Assembly (NCBI RefSeq): GCF_001189235.2 | Contig: NZ_LFIP02000006.1 | Span: forward strand, 62,001-126,000 | Source of the DNA: Bradyrhizobium embrapense | GTDB lineage: Bacteria > Pseudomonadota > Alphaproteobacteria > Rhizobiales > Xanthobacteraceae | DNA: 64,000 nt | Reading direction: 5' to 3' | Part shown: piece after piece, positions 17,311 to 25,842 of the stretch | Layout of the letters: each line of letters starts with the position of its first letter | How positions within the stretch are numbered: the first letter of the stretch is position 1 | Program-made: the position numbers and the translations under genes | Notes under the pieces: model-generated | What the model was told of the DNA's origin: nothing | Database searches by the model: none | The model's input: only the letters and a program-made list of their open reading frames with translations

Positions 17311-17535
17311 CTAAGCTGGCGCCTGATAGCGGGGTAAGGACGTGTCGATCACGCAGGTATTGTCGACCGGACAGGCCGCAACGCATTGCGGCTCGTCGAA
17401 ATGGCCAATACATTCGGTGCATTTCGTCGCTTCGATGACAAAGCTTCCTCCCTTTTCCGAGATGGCAACGTTCGGGCATAAGGGTTCGCAAGCTGAGCAG
17501 CTGGTACACTGAGAGGCGATGATCTTGAATGGCAT
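17311..17535 (-). CDS. fdxN: FdxN-type 2[4Fe-4S] ferredoxin
   Basis: 74-residue bacterial-type ferredoxin. The cluster I motif C-x2-C-x2-C-x3-C-P (CTSCSACEPLCP) and a cluster II motif with the longer C-x2-C-x8-C-x3-C-P spacing (CTEC...CVAACP) are both intact. It starts nine bases after the nifB stop, the standard nifB-fdxN pair, and is thought to feed electrons to NifB or nitrogenase. A close paralogue precedes sufB at 46216-46410. Confidence 0.94.
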   Translation of the reverse strand: MPFKIIASQCTSCSACEPLCPNVAISEKGGSFVIEATKCTECIGHFDEPQCVAACPVDNTCVIDTSLPRYQAPA

Positions 17536-17544
17536 ATACCCCCC

Positions 17545-19104
17545 TTACGCCGCGGAGATCAGAGCTCCCTGGCGGATCGCGGCGTCGCCGCGCTCCTCGT
17601 GCTGGACATCGCCGCTCTTCACCTTGTCGAGATAGGACCTGAACCAGACGATCGTCGACTTCTCGATGAACTCATGCGCGTATTGATCAACCGGCTCGAT
17701 CCCGGCCTTGATCAGGTTGCTTTTTGGGCAGCCGCCGATCTTGGCCACGAACACCGCATGGCAGTCATGAATGCCACGAATGATGGTCGAAAGCCTGTCC
17801 TCCTCGCCATAACCGTCCTGGCAGTAGACGTCGACGCGACGGTGACCGATGAACTTTGCGCCGGATGTAGAAAGTTCATATACTTGGAATTCCTTTGCAT
17901 GCCCAAAGTGCTCGTTGATGAGTCCCGCGCCCTTGGTTGCGACCGCCACCAGAACCTTGATCGCGCTCGTCTCGGCGGCGAACTGTGTAAGCTCTTGTTG
18001 GAGGGCCACGACGCTGACGGCCCGCTCGTCCTCCACCCTGTCTTGATAAGCCTTGCGCGTAGCAAGGTCATATTTGACGCCCATTTTCATGATCTGATCC
18101 GTACTGAACTCTGCGCTGCGATCCTCTCCGATCAGTCCGACAGCATCAGCGCGGCACTGGCGACAATGCCGCATCATGTTCATCTTCCCTTCACAAGCAT
18201 CCTGCAGCGTCTTCAATTCCTGCGCCGACGGCCCGCGTTGACCGTTTAGGCCAAACACCGTGCCGTGCTCAGGCGCGGAGATCAGCGGCATGATATTGTG
18301 AAGGAAGGCACCGCGCGCCTTCACCGCCTTGTTGACCTCGACCAGGTGCTGATCGTTGATGTGGGGGATCATTACCGAGTTAACCTTGCACAGGATCCCC
18401 CGTTCGCTAAGCATCTCCAGTCCTTGCAGCTGACGGTCGGTGAGTATCCTCGCCGCATCGATGCCGGTGTAACGTTTATGGCTGAAGAAGATCCAGGGAT
18501 AGATCTTGGCGCCGATTTCGGGATCGATCGCGTTGATAGTGATGGTGACGTGGTCGATTCTGGACCTGACGATCGTGTCAATATGGTCCGGCAGAGCCAG
18601 TCCGTTCGTCGACAGACACAGCTTGATGTCGGGCGCCGCCTTGGCGACCAGTTCGAACGTCTTGAACGTCTTTGCTGGATTGGCGAGAGCATCGCCGGGA
18701 CCAGCGATTCCGAGCACGGTCATCTGCGGAATGGCGGTCGCGACCACGAGCACTTTTCTCACCGCCTGCTCAGGGGTGAGCTTCTCGCTCACCACGCCCG
18801 GGCGAGATTCATTGGCGCAGTCATATTTGCGATTGCAGTAATTGCACTGGATGTTACAGGCTGGCGCGACCGCCACATGCATGCGGGCGTAATGATGATG
18901 CGCCTCTTCGCTGTAGCAGGGATGTTTCTTCACCTTTTCCCAGATTTCGCTCGGCAGATCGCCTTGGCTTGTCCGTGACCCGCAGCCTGCCTGGGCGGTC
19001 TTGGCTGCGGTGCGACAGCCCTTATGCTCGGCGGCAGACTGCATCATCGTGCCGTTATCCGGCGCAGCTTTGGCGTACCCTCCGCTCCCCACCATCGCAC
19101 TCAT
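17545..19104 (-). CDS. nifB: NifB, FeMo-co precursor synthase (radical SAM)
   Basis: 519-residue radical-SAM enzyme that builds the NifB-co (8Fe-9S-carbide) core. The SAM-cluster motif C-x3-C-x2-C (CNIQCNYC) is near residue 83, preceded by HHHYARMHVAVAPACN. The radical-SAM barrel fills the first two thirds; a NifX-like domain follows (KVLVAVATKGAGLINEHFGHAKEF, about residue 385 on). Full length, both domains fused as in most proteobacteria. It has its own sigma-54 promoter and NifA site upstream and is followed by fdxN. Confidence 0.98.
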   Translation of the reverse strand: MSAMVGSGGYAKAAPDNGTMMQSAAEHKGCRTAAKTAQAGCGSRTSQGDLPSEIWEKVKKHPCYSEEAHHHYARMHVAVAPACNIQCNYCNRKYDCANESRPGVVSEKLTPEQAVRKVLVVATAIPQMTVLGIAGPGDALANPAKTFKTFELVAKAAPDIKLCLSTNGLALPDHIDTIVRSRIDHVTITINAIDPEIGAKIYPWIFFSHKRYTGIDAARILTDRQLQGLEMLSERGILCKVNSVMIPHINDQHLVEVNKAVKARGAFLHNIMPLISAPEHGTVFGLNGQRGPSAQELKTLQDACEGKMNMMRHCRQCRADAVGLIGEDRSAEFSTDQIMKMGVKYDLATRKAYQDRVEDERAVSVVALQQELTQFAAETSAIKVLVAVATKGAGLINEHFGHAKEFQVYELSTSGAKFIGHRRVDVYCQDGYGEEDRLSTIIRGIHDCHAVFVAKIGGCPKSNLIKAGIEPVDQYAHEFIEKSTIVWFRSYLDKVKSGDVQHEERGDAAIRQGALISAA

Positions 19105-19173
19105 TCTCTATCTTCCCCGCGGGCACATTGGCTTCCCAGGACCATCCGTGAGCGAGCCTCAAGATGAGGCGTA

Positions 19174-19188
19174 GCAACTCACATGCCA
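19174..19188 (-). promoter_or_regulatory. Sigma-54 (-24/-12) promoter of nifB
   Basis: Minus-strand TGGCATGTGAGTTGC: TGGCAT and TTGC five bases apart, about 70 bp before the nifB ATG. With the NifA-type site 89 bp upstream, this accounts for the 341-bp gap between nifB and the SIR2-like gene. Confidence 0.88.
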
Positions 19189-19276
19189 CGGCGCAGAAGA
19201 CGATATTTGGTCAGCATGTCATAGCGTTATCGGGTCCGACCGACGTTGAGACATGTAAGAGCGGCAATGATACGCT

Positions 19277-19292
19277 TGTTAAGAATGCGACA
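19277..19292. promoter_or_regulatory. NifA upstream activator site for nifB
   Basis: TGT-TAAGAATGCG-ACA, exact TGT-N10-ACA, 89 bp upstream of the nifB -24 element. Confidence 0.75.
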
Positions 19293-19445
19293 GATACGTC
19301 TCATTCTCACTCAGAACTATGCGGGCTGACGCATCAATGATGGTGCCAACGCGCGCGCCACACCCGGCTTCATCCGAACGGGCGTTTCGTGCATCGCGCC
19401 ATCTCACAACTGGCGATACCAGTTGGGCTATCGAGCTTCACACAT

Positions 19446-20309
19446 CTAACGGGTGAGCAGTATCTCAACCGCGCAAGGGAGCCAAATCGCAAGCGGCGCC
19501 AGACCTTGTTCGAGTAGAAAACGGAGCTCGTTGCGCGACAGCGTATCCGGATTGACGATCGCATAGTGGGGGCCACCCGAGCGCTTGATAATCTGCCGCG
19601 CATAGCTGCGCAACAGCTGGTCGTTAAAGCGACAGCCGATGAAGAGAAAGGTCCGTCCGCTCCGCCTTTCCTTGATGATGTCCGGAATTGGCGTCTGAAT
19701 GTCGATCTCGGTCAAGGCCTCGACATAGTCAGAATCGGAGATCAGGAAGTTGTTGGCCGGGTGCACGCTGCCATGCGGCTTATAGAGCACCGTCGCCCAG
19801 CTGCCGGCCACGGCACTTTCGACCTCTTGGCCAGAGGAATCATAGAAGCGATACCAACGATTCTCGCCAATGCCGGCACGGGTAATGCCCTGCACTTCAC
19901 CCCATCCCTTGCGCTTGCCCAGCGCGGCGCGCATTGCGCCGTCGTACCATGCATCGACGATGACGGGCGGCGACAGGGACGCGAAATGATGATGTAACGG
20001 CGTCGGCTCCGCTGATCGAGCGAAGGCTTGCACCATCAATGTCGTCAGCGTAGAGCGATGTTTGCTGACCTCGATATGCTGCGCCGACGCCCACGCATTG
20101 CCTTTGGTCCGCCGAGGCAGCGCAATCTTGCTGGCGAAGAAGTCGGCCAGCGCCTCGGGCGTGGCCGGCGCATCGGATCTGGACAGTCCGGTGAGGCCAG
20201 GACCGAGATAGGGCACCACGCGCGCAGCCCTTAACCCGGCAGCGACGTCCGCGAGAATGGTCTTGGCATCGGCTGCATCGACAAAGTCGATCCGCCGAGG
20301 CCCCTTCAC
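19446..20309 (-). CDS. SIR2-like protein coupled to nifT
   Basis: 287-residue protein of the SIR2_2 type. VVPYLGPGLTG near residue 32 stands for the G-A-G-x-S NAD loop, and YKPHGSVHPANNFLISDSDYV followed by RTFLFIGCRFNDQLLR is the standard HGS and late Rossmann part of the family. It has no zinc-binding cysteine quartet, so it is not a classic deacetylase; family members are often NAD hydrolases or deacylases. The start overlaps the nifT stop by four bases, so it belongs to the iscN-nifS-nifT transcript. A link to NAD level or acylation control of nitrogenase assembly is inference only. Confidence 0.75.
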   Translation of the reverse strand: MKGPRRIDFVDAADAKTILADVAAGLRAARVVPYLGPGLTGLSRSDAPATPEALADFFASKIALPRRTKGNAWASAQHIEVSKHRSTLTTLMVQAFARSAEPTPLHHHFASLSPPVIVDAWYDGAMRAALGKRKGWGEVQGITRAGIGENRWYRFYDSSGQEVESAVAGSWATVLYKPHGSVHPANNFLISDSDYVEALTEIDIQTPIPDIIKERRSGRTFLFIGCRFNDQLLRSYARQIIKRSGGPHYAIVNPDTLSRNELRFLLEQGLAPLAIWLPCAVEILLTR

Positions 20310-20530
20310 GGACCCTCTCCGTCCGCGCTCCGCTTTTTAGCGTCGATTGTGATCGGTAATTTTGTATCGCTCGCCATCTTGGGCAAATCGAGTACCCACC
20401 CATTGGCTATTTTGATCCACCCGCCCCAGAGGGTCTCATATTCGGACTCGACGATCGACTCTTCGAGGTCTTTCTTTGGTACGTAGATCGACAGGCCCGC
20501 GTCCGGAGACCGGCGGATCATGATTTTCAC
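20306..20530 (-). CDS. nifT: NifT/FixU
   Basis: 74-residue NifT (FixU). MKIMIRRSPDAGLSIYVPKK and the following D-L-E-E block, then WGGWIKIANGWVLDLP, are the family signature. Its biochemical role is unresolved; deletion has mild effect in Klebsiella. It overlaps the nifS stop and the SIR2-like start by four bases each, so nifS, nifT and the SIR2-like gene are translationally linked. Confidence 0.93.
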   Translation of the reverse strand: MKIMIRRSPDAGLSIYVPKKDLEESIVESEYETLWGGWIKIANGWVLDLPKMASDTKLPITIDAKKRSADGEGP

Positions 20531-21717
20531 GTTGAACTCCTTGACTGTGAATCATGGCTGGCCAAGCGGGCCGACTCCCGCGAAGTGGCGCGCAGGCGAG
20601 CCACGATGTCAGACACGGCGCACACGACCTCGTCGACCTCCGCGAATGAGGTTTCTCGCGATAGCGAGAAGCGCACCGCACCGTGCATGCTCCACGCCGG
20701 CACCCGCATGGCCCGCAAGACATGCGATGGCTCCATTGAGCCCGCGTTGCAGGCTGATCCGAGCGACACAGCAATGCCGGCCCGATTGAGATGGTGGGCG
20801 ATCGCTTCGCCTTCGAGATGGTCGAAGGCAATATTGGTCGTGTTCGCTAGCCGGTTGCTGATATCGCCGAGCGCAATACACTCGCCAATGTGCAGTATTC
20901 CCTGCTCGAGGCGATCGCGCAACGCAGCAATGCGAACGCGCTCAGGTTCGAGCCGCTCCGCCGCAAGCTCTGCAGCCTTTCCAAGGCCGACGATTGCAGG
21001 AATATTCTCCGTTCCGCCGCGGCGCCGTCGTTCCTGTGATCCGCCCCAGATCAGGGGTCGGAAACTTGTCCCCTTGCGCAGATATAGCGCGCCGATGCCT
21101 TTGGGTCCGTGCAGTTTGTGCGCGGATAGCGACAGCATGTCGATCGCACTGTGCTTAAGGTCTACGCGCATCTTGCCGACGGCCTGGACAGCATCGGTGT
21201 GAAACAGCGCGCCCGCCTCATGGGTCAACCCTGCAAGGAACTCTACAGGAAATATCGTGCCGGTCTCGTTATTGGCCCACATAACGGAAGCAACCGCTGT
21301 CCGTGGCCCGAGAGCGCTGCGAAACGCCTCGATATCGAGCCGGCCGCGGGAATCTACCGATACGACATGCGTCTTGACTCCGCTTGCCCCCAATTGCTCC
21401 GTCACGGCAAGAATGGCAGAATGCTCGACCGCTGTGGTGACGATCTCGTCGCGGCCCTCTTGGGTCGCAAGCGCAGAGAGAATCGCGGCATTGTTGGCCT
21501 CGGTCCCTCCTGAGGTGAACACGATCTCATGATCGTATGCGCAGCCTAGCAACCGCCGTAAGCTACCCCGGGCCTGCTTCAAGGCGACTGCGACCTCGCC
21601 GCCAAAGACATGCGTGGATGAAGCGTTGCCGAATTGCTCGGTGAAGAACGGCAACATAGCTTGCACGACGGATGGATCGGTCCGGGTCGTTGCATTATTG
21701 TCGAGGTAAATCGGCAC
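20527..21717 (-). CDS. nifS: NifS, cysteine desulfurase
   Basis: 396-residue PLP enzyme that releases sulfur from cysteine for nitrogenase Fe-S clusters. The YLDNNATTRTDP start, SGGTEANNAAI, the PLP-lysine motif LSAHKLHGPKGIG and the catalytic cysteine in SLGSACNAGSMEPSHVL are intact. A GTG at 21717 (giving VPIYLDNNATT, standard for NifS) is chosen because it follows the stop of the 90-aa gene by 11 bases; the next in-frame ATG at 21783 would overlap that gene by 55 bases and add an unrelated tail. It is distinct from the SufS at 41115-42362. Confidence 0.95.
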   Translation of the reverse strand: MPIYLDNNATTRTDPSVVQAMLPFFTEQFGNASSTHVFGGEVAVALKQARGSLRRLLGCAYDHEIVFTSGGTEANNAAILSALATQEGRDEIVTTAVEHSAILAVTEQLGASGVKTHVVSVDSRGRLDIEAFRSALGPRTAVASVMWANNETGTIFPVEFLAGLTHEAGALFHTDAVQAVGKMRVDLKHSAIDMLSLSAHKLHGPKGIGALYLRKGTSFRPLIWGGSQERRRRGGTENIPAIVGLGKAAELAAERLEPERVRIAALRDRLEQGILHIGECIALGDISNRLANTTNIAFDHLEGEAIAHHLNRAGIAVSLGSACNAGSMEPSHVLRAMRVPAWSMHGAVRFSLSRETSFAEVDEVVCAVSDIVARLRATSRESARLASHDSQSRSST

Positions 21718-21728
21718 TTGGGTCCCAC

Positions 21729-22001
21729 TCAATCCAGGGCCTCGCCGACAGCCGCAATCGGGACGAGACGAACGCATTCGCATATTTTGTCGATCAGCCT
21801 CGTCTGAATGCGGTCCAGCGTCAGTCTAGGACGCTTACAGAACGCGGATGCGCCGTTCAGACTGGCGATGGTCCTGTGGCTATTGGTCCGGATGAGCCGA
21901 CGGTCGCCATGCAGATCCGCTCGCATCTGTCCGATTGCGTCGCGAATGCGAAGCGCTCTCGCAGCCGACGATTGCCATACTTCTTCCGGTTCGGCCAGCA
22001 T
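21729..22001 (-). CDS. 90-aa protein between iscN and nifS, unknown
   Basis: Small protein starting MLAEPEEVWQSSAARALRIRD, with three cysteines (FCKRP, ICECVRL). It starts 20 bp after iscN and stops 11 bp before nifS, so it is co-expressed with both. I recognise no domain. The CxC near the C-terminus in this sulfur-mobilisation setting could be a sulfur-acceptor or metal site, but that is speculation. Confidence 0.6.
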   Translation of the reverse strand: MLAEPEEVWQSSAARALRIRDAIGQMRADLHGDRRLIRTNSHRTIASLNGASAFCKRPRLTLDRIQTRLIDKICECVRLVPIAAVGEALD

Positions 22002-22021
22002 GCTGCGATGTTTCCTCTTTA

Positions 22022-22342
22022 TCAGCTGAACGATTTGCCGCAGGAGCAGCTCGCGGCGGCGTTCGGGTTTTGAAAGATGAATCCGGGACTATCCGGCGCC
22101 AGGACGAAATCAATGGTCGTGCCGATCAGATGCTCATGGCTCTTGCTGTCGACAAATACCTTCAGACCCCCGCATTCGATCACGGTGTCACCAAGCGTCG
22201 GCACCTCGGCCAAGCCCATCTTGTATTTGAACCCATTGCAGCCGCCTGCTTCGACCAAAATGCGCAAGCCACCGGTCGGGTGCATTGATGATGCCATCGC
22301 GCCTTTGATGGCACTCACTGCGCTATCTGTCAGGCTGATCAT
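22022..22342 (-). CDS. iscN: IscA/HesB-family Fe-S carrier (IscN-type)
   Basis: 106-residue A-type Fe-S carrier. The three conserved cysteines are visible: one in GGLRILVEAGGCNGFKY (about residue 35) and the C-terminal pair in ASCSCGKSF. Such proteins carry clusters from scaffold to target; the nif-linked version beside nifS is called IscN in rhizobia. It is the first gene of the iscN-90aa-nifS-nifT-SIR2 series, with GAGAGGG before the ATG and a consensus sigma-54 promoter about 40 bp upstream. Confidence 0.9.
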   Translation of the reverse strand: MISLTDSAVSAIKGAMASSMHPTGGLRILVEAGGCNGFKYKMGLAEVPTLGDTVIECGGLKVFVDSKSHEHLIGTTIDFVLAPDSPGFIFQNPNAAASCSCGKSFS

Positions 22343-22378
22343 GGCTTACCCTCTCATGAGCTTAGGTCTGCCCGACAA

Positions 22379-22395
22379 TGGCAAGTCATGTGCCA
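22379..22395 (-). promoter_or_regulatory. Overlapping divergent sigma-54 promoters; strong one drives iscN-nifS
   Basis: The 17-mer reads TGGCACATGACTTGC on the minus strand (22395 to 22381), a perfect -24/-12 element for iscN. Shifted by two bases it reads TGGCAAGTCATGTGC on the plus strand (22379-22393), which keeps TGG-N10-GC and faces the unknown gene at 22619. The minus-strand promoter is strong by sequence; the plus-strand one is tentative. Confidence 0.85.
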
Positions 22396-22456
22396 GCGTG
22401 CAAAGCTTGATCCCGCTTACTTTTTTGGTCGCATCTGTCGGCTTCATCAACGCCGG

Positions 22457-22472
22457 TGTCGAGTTTGTGACA
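22457..22472. promoter_or_regulatory. NifA upstream activator site for iscN-nifS
   Basis: TGT-CGAGTTTGTG-ACA, exact TGT-N10-ACA, 62 bp upstream of the minus-strand -24 element. It lies downstream of the weak plus-strand promoter. Confidence 0.7.
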
Positions 22473-22618
22473 ACGCTGCCTGGGACGATCGCCTCTCGCA
22501 CAGGCGTTTTGTTTCGCGGCACGGCTGGAGGTCGTTACAGAGGCGGCGGCAAGCAATTTGCATCGCATCTGGCATCGGCCAGCGCGCCGGTGAAAAGCTC
22601 AAATCGAGGACGAATTTA

Positions 22619-23209
22619 ATGACTGCAATCGAGAACACCGCACTCGGTCGACTTGAGAAGGAGGGCCGCCTGCTCAATGCTGTACTCAAGGGCGGGACGA
22701 CCAAGCCCGGCCGGTTTGGCTTTCGCGGCGACATAGCACTAAAATTTCAGACGCAAGTCGCGGACGAGAAGCGGCCGCCGGACTATTCGATCGAACAGGT
22801 TCTGACGATCGCGCAGGACGGAGAACGTACTATCCCGGTGCTGGCCGGCTACCTGCACTCCTTGGCCTACCTTGCTGACGTCGCGGCCGTGCTTGACGGT
22901 GCGTTAAGCCAAAAGGGCAGTTATTTCTTGTTCTGTAACAACGTCGATTTGCTGGCGAAGTACCACATCAGGCTCGGTGGCATTACCTTCCACGTCCTGC
23001 CGTGCGATGAATCCACTGTTTGGAAGGAGATGATGGACCTGGTCGGGCTCAACAAGGACGACCTCAAGAAGCTGGATGCGGGCGGCAAGCTTGATTACCT
23101 CCTCGATGCGGCAAAGGCTCTCGATCTACCCTACGACGAGATCTCCTATGAAGACGGGCTGGAGAGGATGGAGCCGGTAAAAAACCGCAACGAGAACCGG
23201 CCGGTCTGA
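22619..23209 (+). CDS. 196-aa protein of unknown function, divergent from iscN
   Basis: Well-formed gene with GAGGA before the ATG and even amino acid composition: MTAIENTALGRLEKEG at the start, an AGYLHSLAYLADVAAVLDGA helix, FCNNVDLLAKYHIRL, and an acidic-basic C-terminal tail. I recognise no family and see no signal peptide or membrane segment. It is one of very few plus-strand genes in the nif half. It faces the weak plus-strand half of the overlapping promoter, so a nif-linked role is possible. The 5' leader would be about 210 bases if that promoter is used. Confidence 0.8.
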   Translation: MTAIENTALGRLEKEGRLLNAVLKGGTTKPGRFGFRGDIALKFQTQVADEKRPPDYSIEQVLTIAQDGERTIPVLAGYLHSLAYLADVAAVLDGALSQKGSYFLFCNNVDLLAKYHIRLGGITFHVLPCDESTVWKEMMDLVGLNKDDLKKLDAGGKLDYLLDAAKALDLPYDEISYEDGLERMEPVKNRNENRPV

Positions 23210-23218
23210 GCGCGGACG

Positions 23219-23554
23219 TCATTCGTTCCGGGACGCATCATCTTCGACAAGACGCATGCCGACGACACAGATATCGCCATCCAGCACTGTCAAGGCGATT
23301 GGCGTGAGCGTTCTGCCCTTACACGGACCATCGACGCACAGCCCGGTTCCGAGCTCGAAGGTGGATCCGTGTTTGCCGCACATCAGCCGGACGCCGCTTG
23401 GATCGAGGAACTCGTTTTGTTCCCGGTCCAAAGCAACGCCATTGTGAGGGCATCTATTGAGATAGCCAAGCACCTTCCTACCCCAGCGTACCACAACGAT
23501 GGGCCACGGCCGGTGATTGCCGTCGTGATCGAGGACCATAAGGTGGAATCCCAT
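23219..23554 (-). CDS. Second Rieske [2Fe-2S] protein
   Basis: 111-residue Rieske-type ferredoxin with C-P-H-N-G and C-G-K-H-G boxes and the same LGYLNRCPH ... LCVDGPCKGRTLTPIALTV text as the Rieske protein at 12489-12962, so the two are paralogues. The frame stays open upstream (CGFNDIPSRKA and beyond), and those residues look like the genuine Rieske N-terminus, but no good start codon is seen there; the true start may be non-ATG or the 5' end may be damaged. It converges with the unknown gene at 22619, stops nine bases apart. Confidence 0.75.
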   Translation of the reverse strand: MGFHLMVLDHDGNHRPWPIVVVRWGRKVLGYLNRCPHNGVALDREQNEFLDPSGVRLMCGKHGSTFELGTGLCVDGPCKGRTLTPIALTVLDGDICVVGMRLVEDDASRNE

Positions 23555-24293
23555 GGCCTTGCGGCTCGGAATGTCGTTAAAACCACAAATCGCGAAATAG
23601 CATCTACTTGCATTCGTTGCTCGCCTATCGCAAGGGCTCTGCAGTGTTGCTGTGCCTTGTGCTGCAAAAACCGTCGGAGCGCTGCTCGGCGTTCGCGCAG
23701 CCTTAGCGGTACCGTACAGCTTGTCCGGCTAGCAGAACCGCAAGCGCGTGCGCAACTCGTTGCTCCTGGTGTACCGGTCCATTCCGCCTCCCAGCGTACG
23801 CGCATTGGCGCTGCCGCGCGTCTCTATAGAACTGATGTTCTATTGTACCGATAATTTCGTCCATGCGCTGGAGAGCCCGACAAGACGCTCGATCGTACGC
23901 TGGAACGCCCGTTTGGTCGCACACCCGATGGCACACCTCGCGCTAGCCGTCGCAGAACGATTTTCAAGATCGCCAATTTCGCAATCCGTTCAGTGATACC
24001 AGATTCAACGGAAGTACTGACATCGTGAGCACAATCGGTTCCCGCATTTGCCTCAGATTGCCGCTCGAAAGCCGGATTAAAACAGGCCCTCTCCCAAACC
24101 GCGCACCAAGGCACTACTGGCTCGGCGAAGCAGGCCCCCGGCACGTATGACACAAGGCCGGCCAACTCCACCAACCAACTCGCGAACCGGCATCTGGCAA
24201 GGGAGCGCGACGTGGCGCGCGCTCCCTTCAAGGCTACGCCTCCTGCTCATACGCGAGCCAGGGCGAAAACCCATCAGTTCCGCCGCACTCCCA
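23555..24293. other. Gap of 739 bases, no gene recognised
   Basis: Between the second Rieske gene and the effector-like pseudogene. Only overlapping frames with poor composition are present; no promoter element, terminator or repeat stood out. Confidence 0.4.
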
Positions 24294-25151
24294 TTATTCC
24301 GGATCGTCTTCAACAGCCATTCGTCGAAGTTCACCCTCCAAATAAAACGAAGGATCATCGTCAGATGAGTCCGACTCAATGCTCTCTCGATGACCGCTGC
24401 GGGCTTCTTCGACCTTGGAAAGATATTTTGCAGGCTTGCCTACTCGCTGCCACTCGCTGTTCTCGTTCTTCGTCCACACTTCGGGTTTCTGATGAGGGTC
24501 GAGCACCCAGTGATTGCGACCCACGTGAACAAAACCCGTTTCAGCTAGAAGGGGCTCCATCCCCGGTCGGGCAGGACGCGACAATACCAATGGATGATCG
24601 CCGCCCAATCGCAATTGATGCTCGAGCAGGATATCGCCTGCGTTTTCGACAAACGGCTGAGTAACGCGTAGATCTACTACGGACGTGATATCGTTACGCC
24701 CGAACTGTTCTCGAAACCGGTCTCCCTTGATCCGGACCGGGCCACCCACTGCTAGCAGGCCGACACTTTCGTCACCCAGCTGACAGCTGAAGAACTTCCG
24801 GGGTTATTCGGGTCGTGGTAAGTGTTGGCATGGGCTCCAGCAACAGTTGCAGCCCACTCAGCTTTCCTCGAAACAAACTCTGAATACTCTTGTGGATTGT
24901 CGGCGATGTCCCTGATATCGCGACGCAAGTATATCTCCACGAGATTCATGAAGTCTTCTTGTTCGTCGATTTTGACAATGGTTGGATCGGAACTCAGAGA
25001 GTATGGCGCCGCTGCCCCCCGACGATGCCCCACCTCGCTCCATGCGCGCAACTGTTTGCGCAAAACGGGGGCCATCTCCCGCCTCGCTCGAATCATCAGC
25101 CTGATAAGCGCTTGTGGACGGGCTGGATGAGCCAACGATTCTGCCATACAT
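24294..25151 (-). pseudogene. Frameshifted type III effector-like gene (NopP type)
   Basis: One protein-like text runs through three consecutive segments: MYGRIVGSSSPSTSAYQ (ATG at 25151) and following, in one phase; DPTIVKIDEQEDFMNLVEIY through SAVSWVTKVSA in a second; VGGPVRIKGDRFREQFG through ELRRMAVEDDPE (stop 24294) back in the first phase. The Ser/Thr-rich start is typical of type III secreted effectors. The position between fdxB and iscN is that of nopP in B. diazoefficiens as I remember it. Two compensating frameshifts, near 24985 and 24755, break the gene, unless they are sequencing errors. The NopP assignment rests on position and general character, not on an alignment. Confidence 0.5.
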
Positions 25152-25539
25152 CCGGATCGCTATCCTATCGGCGAATTGCACGCAGTCGGGCTCGTGCCGC
25201 GCAAGCTCCGCAATGAGGATATACAATCTCTAGCTGATCACAAGCTTACCGCGCCACCGGCCCACTACGGAGTCGGCAAGGCATCCACCGGAAGACAGAC
25301 AACGACTCGGCCGCCTTAAGGCTCCGCTGGATAGGTGAACCGCGTGTCCCTTCTCGCTGACGGGCGGTCAACGACGTGCCGCTCGACGTTGTTGCTCTCA
25401 ACCAGTACTAAAATCCCCGATGAGGTTTGAGCACGATGGCCTGATCAAAGATACGAGCTCACTGATCACGAGCGCGTCACCCGCCCAGGTAGCACATGTG
25501 ATTGCACTATCCTCTGCTGCTGGACGAGGGGGTCTTCGC
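25152..25539 (-). other. Gap upstream of the effector-like pseudogene
   Basis: 388 bases after fdxB. I looked for a tts box, the usual promoter of rhizobial effectors, and did not find a convincing match. No other feature seen. Confidence 0.4.
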
Positions 25540-25839
25540 TTATGTGACCTCAGCTCCGACTGAGGTGTGGACCTGGCAATTGGCCGGGCACACCCTTGCG
25601 CAGGCGCCGCAGCCGATGCAGGCGCCCTGATCATTTAGAACCATGATCTTCTTTTCGATCTCATCGTCCGCGTCATCGTCTAAATCGACAAGCTCGCCCT
25701 CTTCGCTGATTCCCTTCAAAGTCATGACATCTCGACCGCACACCTTGAAACAGCGCCCACAACCGATGCACTTCTTGTCATCGATCGACGTCAAGTATTC
25801 CGGTATCCACTCGCGGCCATCGCGCGCTGTAAATGACAT
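25540..25839 (-). CDS. fdxB: FdxB, nif-specific ferredoxin III
   Basis: 99-residue ferredoxin with two 4Fe-4S motifs, CIGCGRCFKVC (about residue 24) and CIGCGACARVCP (about residue 74), separated by an acidic insert (DLDDDADDEIEKK) typical of the nif-specific FdxB. It likely supplies electrons to nitrogenase or FeMo-co assembly. It is the last gene of the nifDKENX transcript, three bases after the CCE_0567-family gene. Confidence 0.93.
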   Translation of the reverse strand: MSFTARDGREWIPEYLTSIDDKKCIGCGRCFKVCGRDVMTLKGISEEGELVDLDDDADDEIEKKIMVLNDQGACIGCGACARVCPANCQVHTSVGAEVT

Positions 25840-25842
25840 AAG

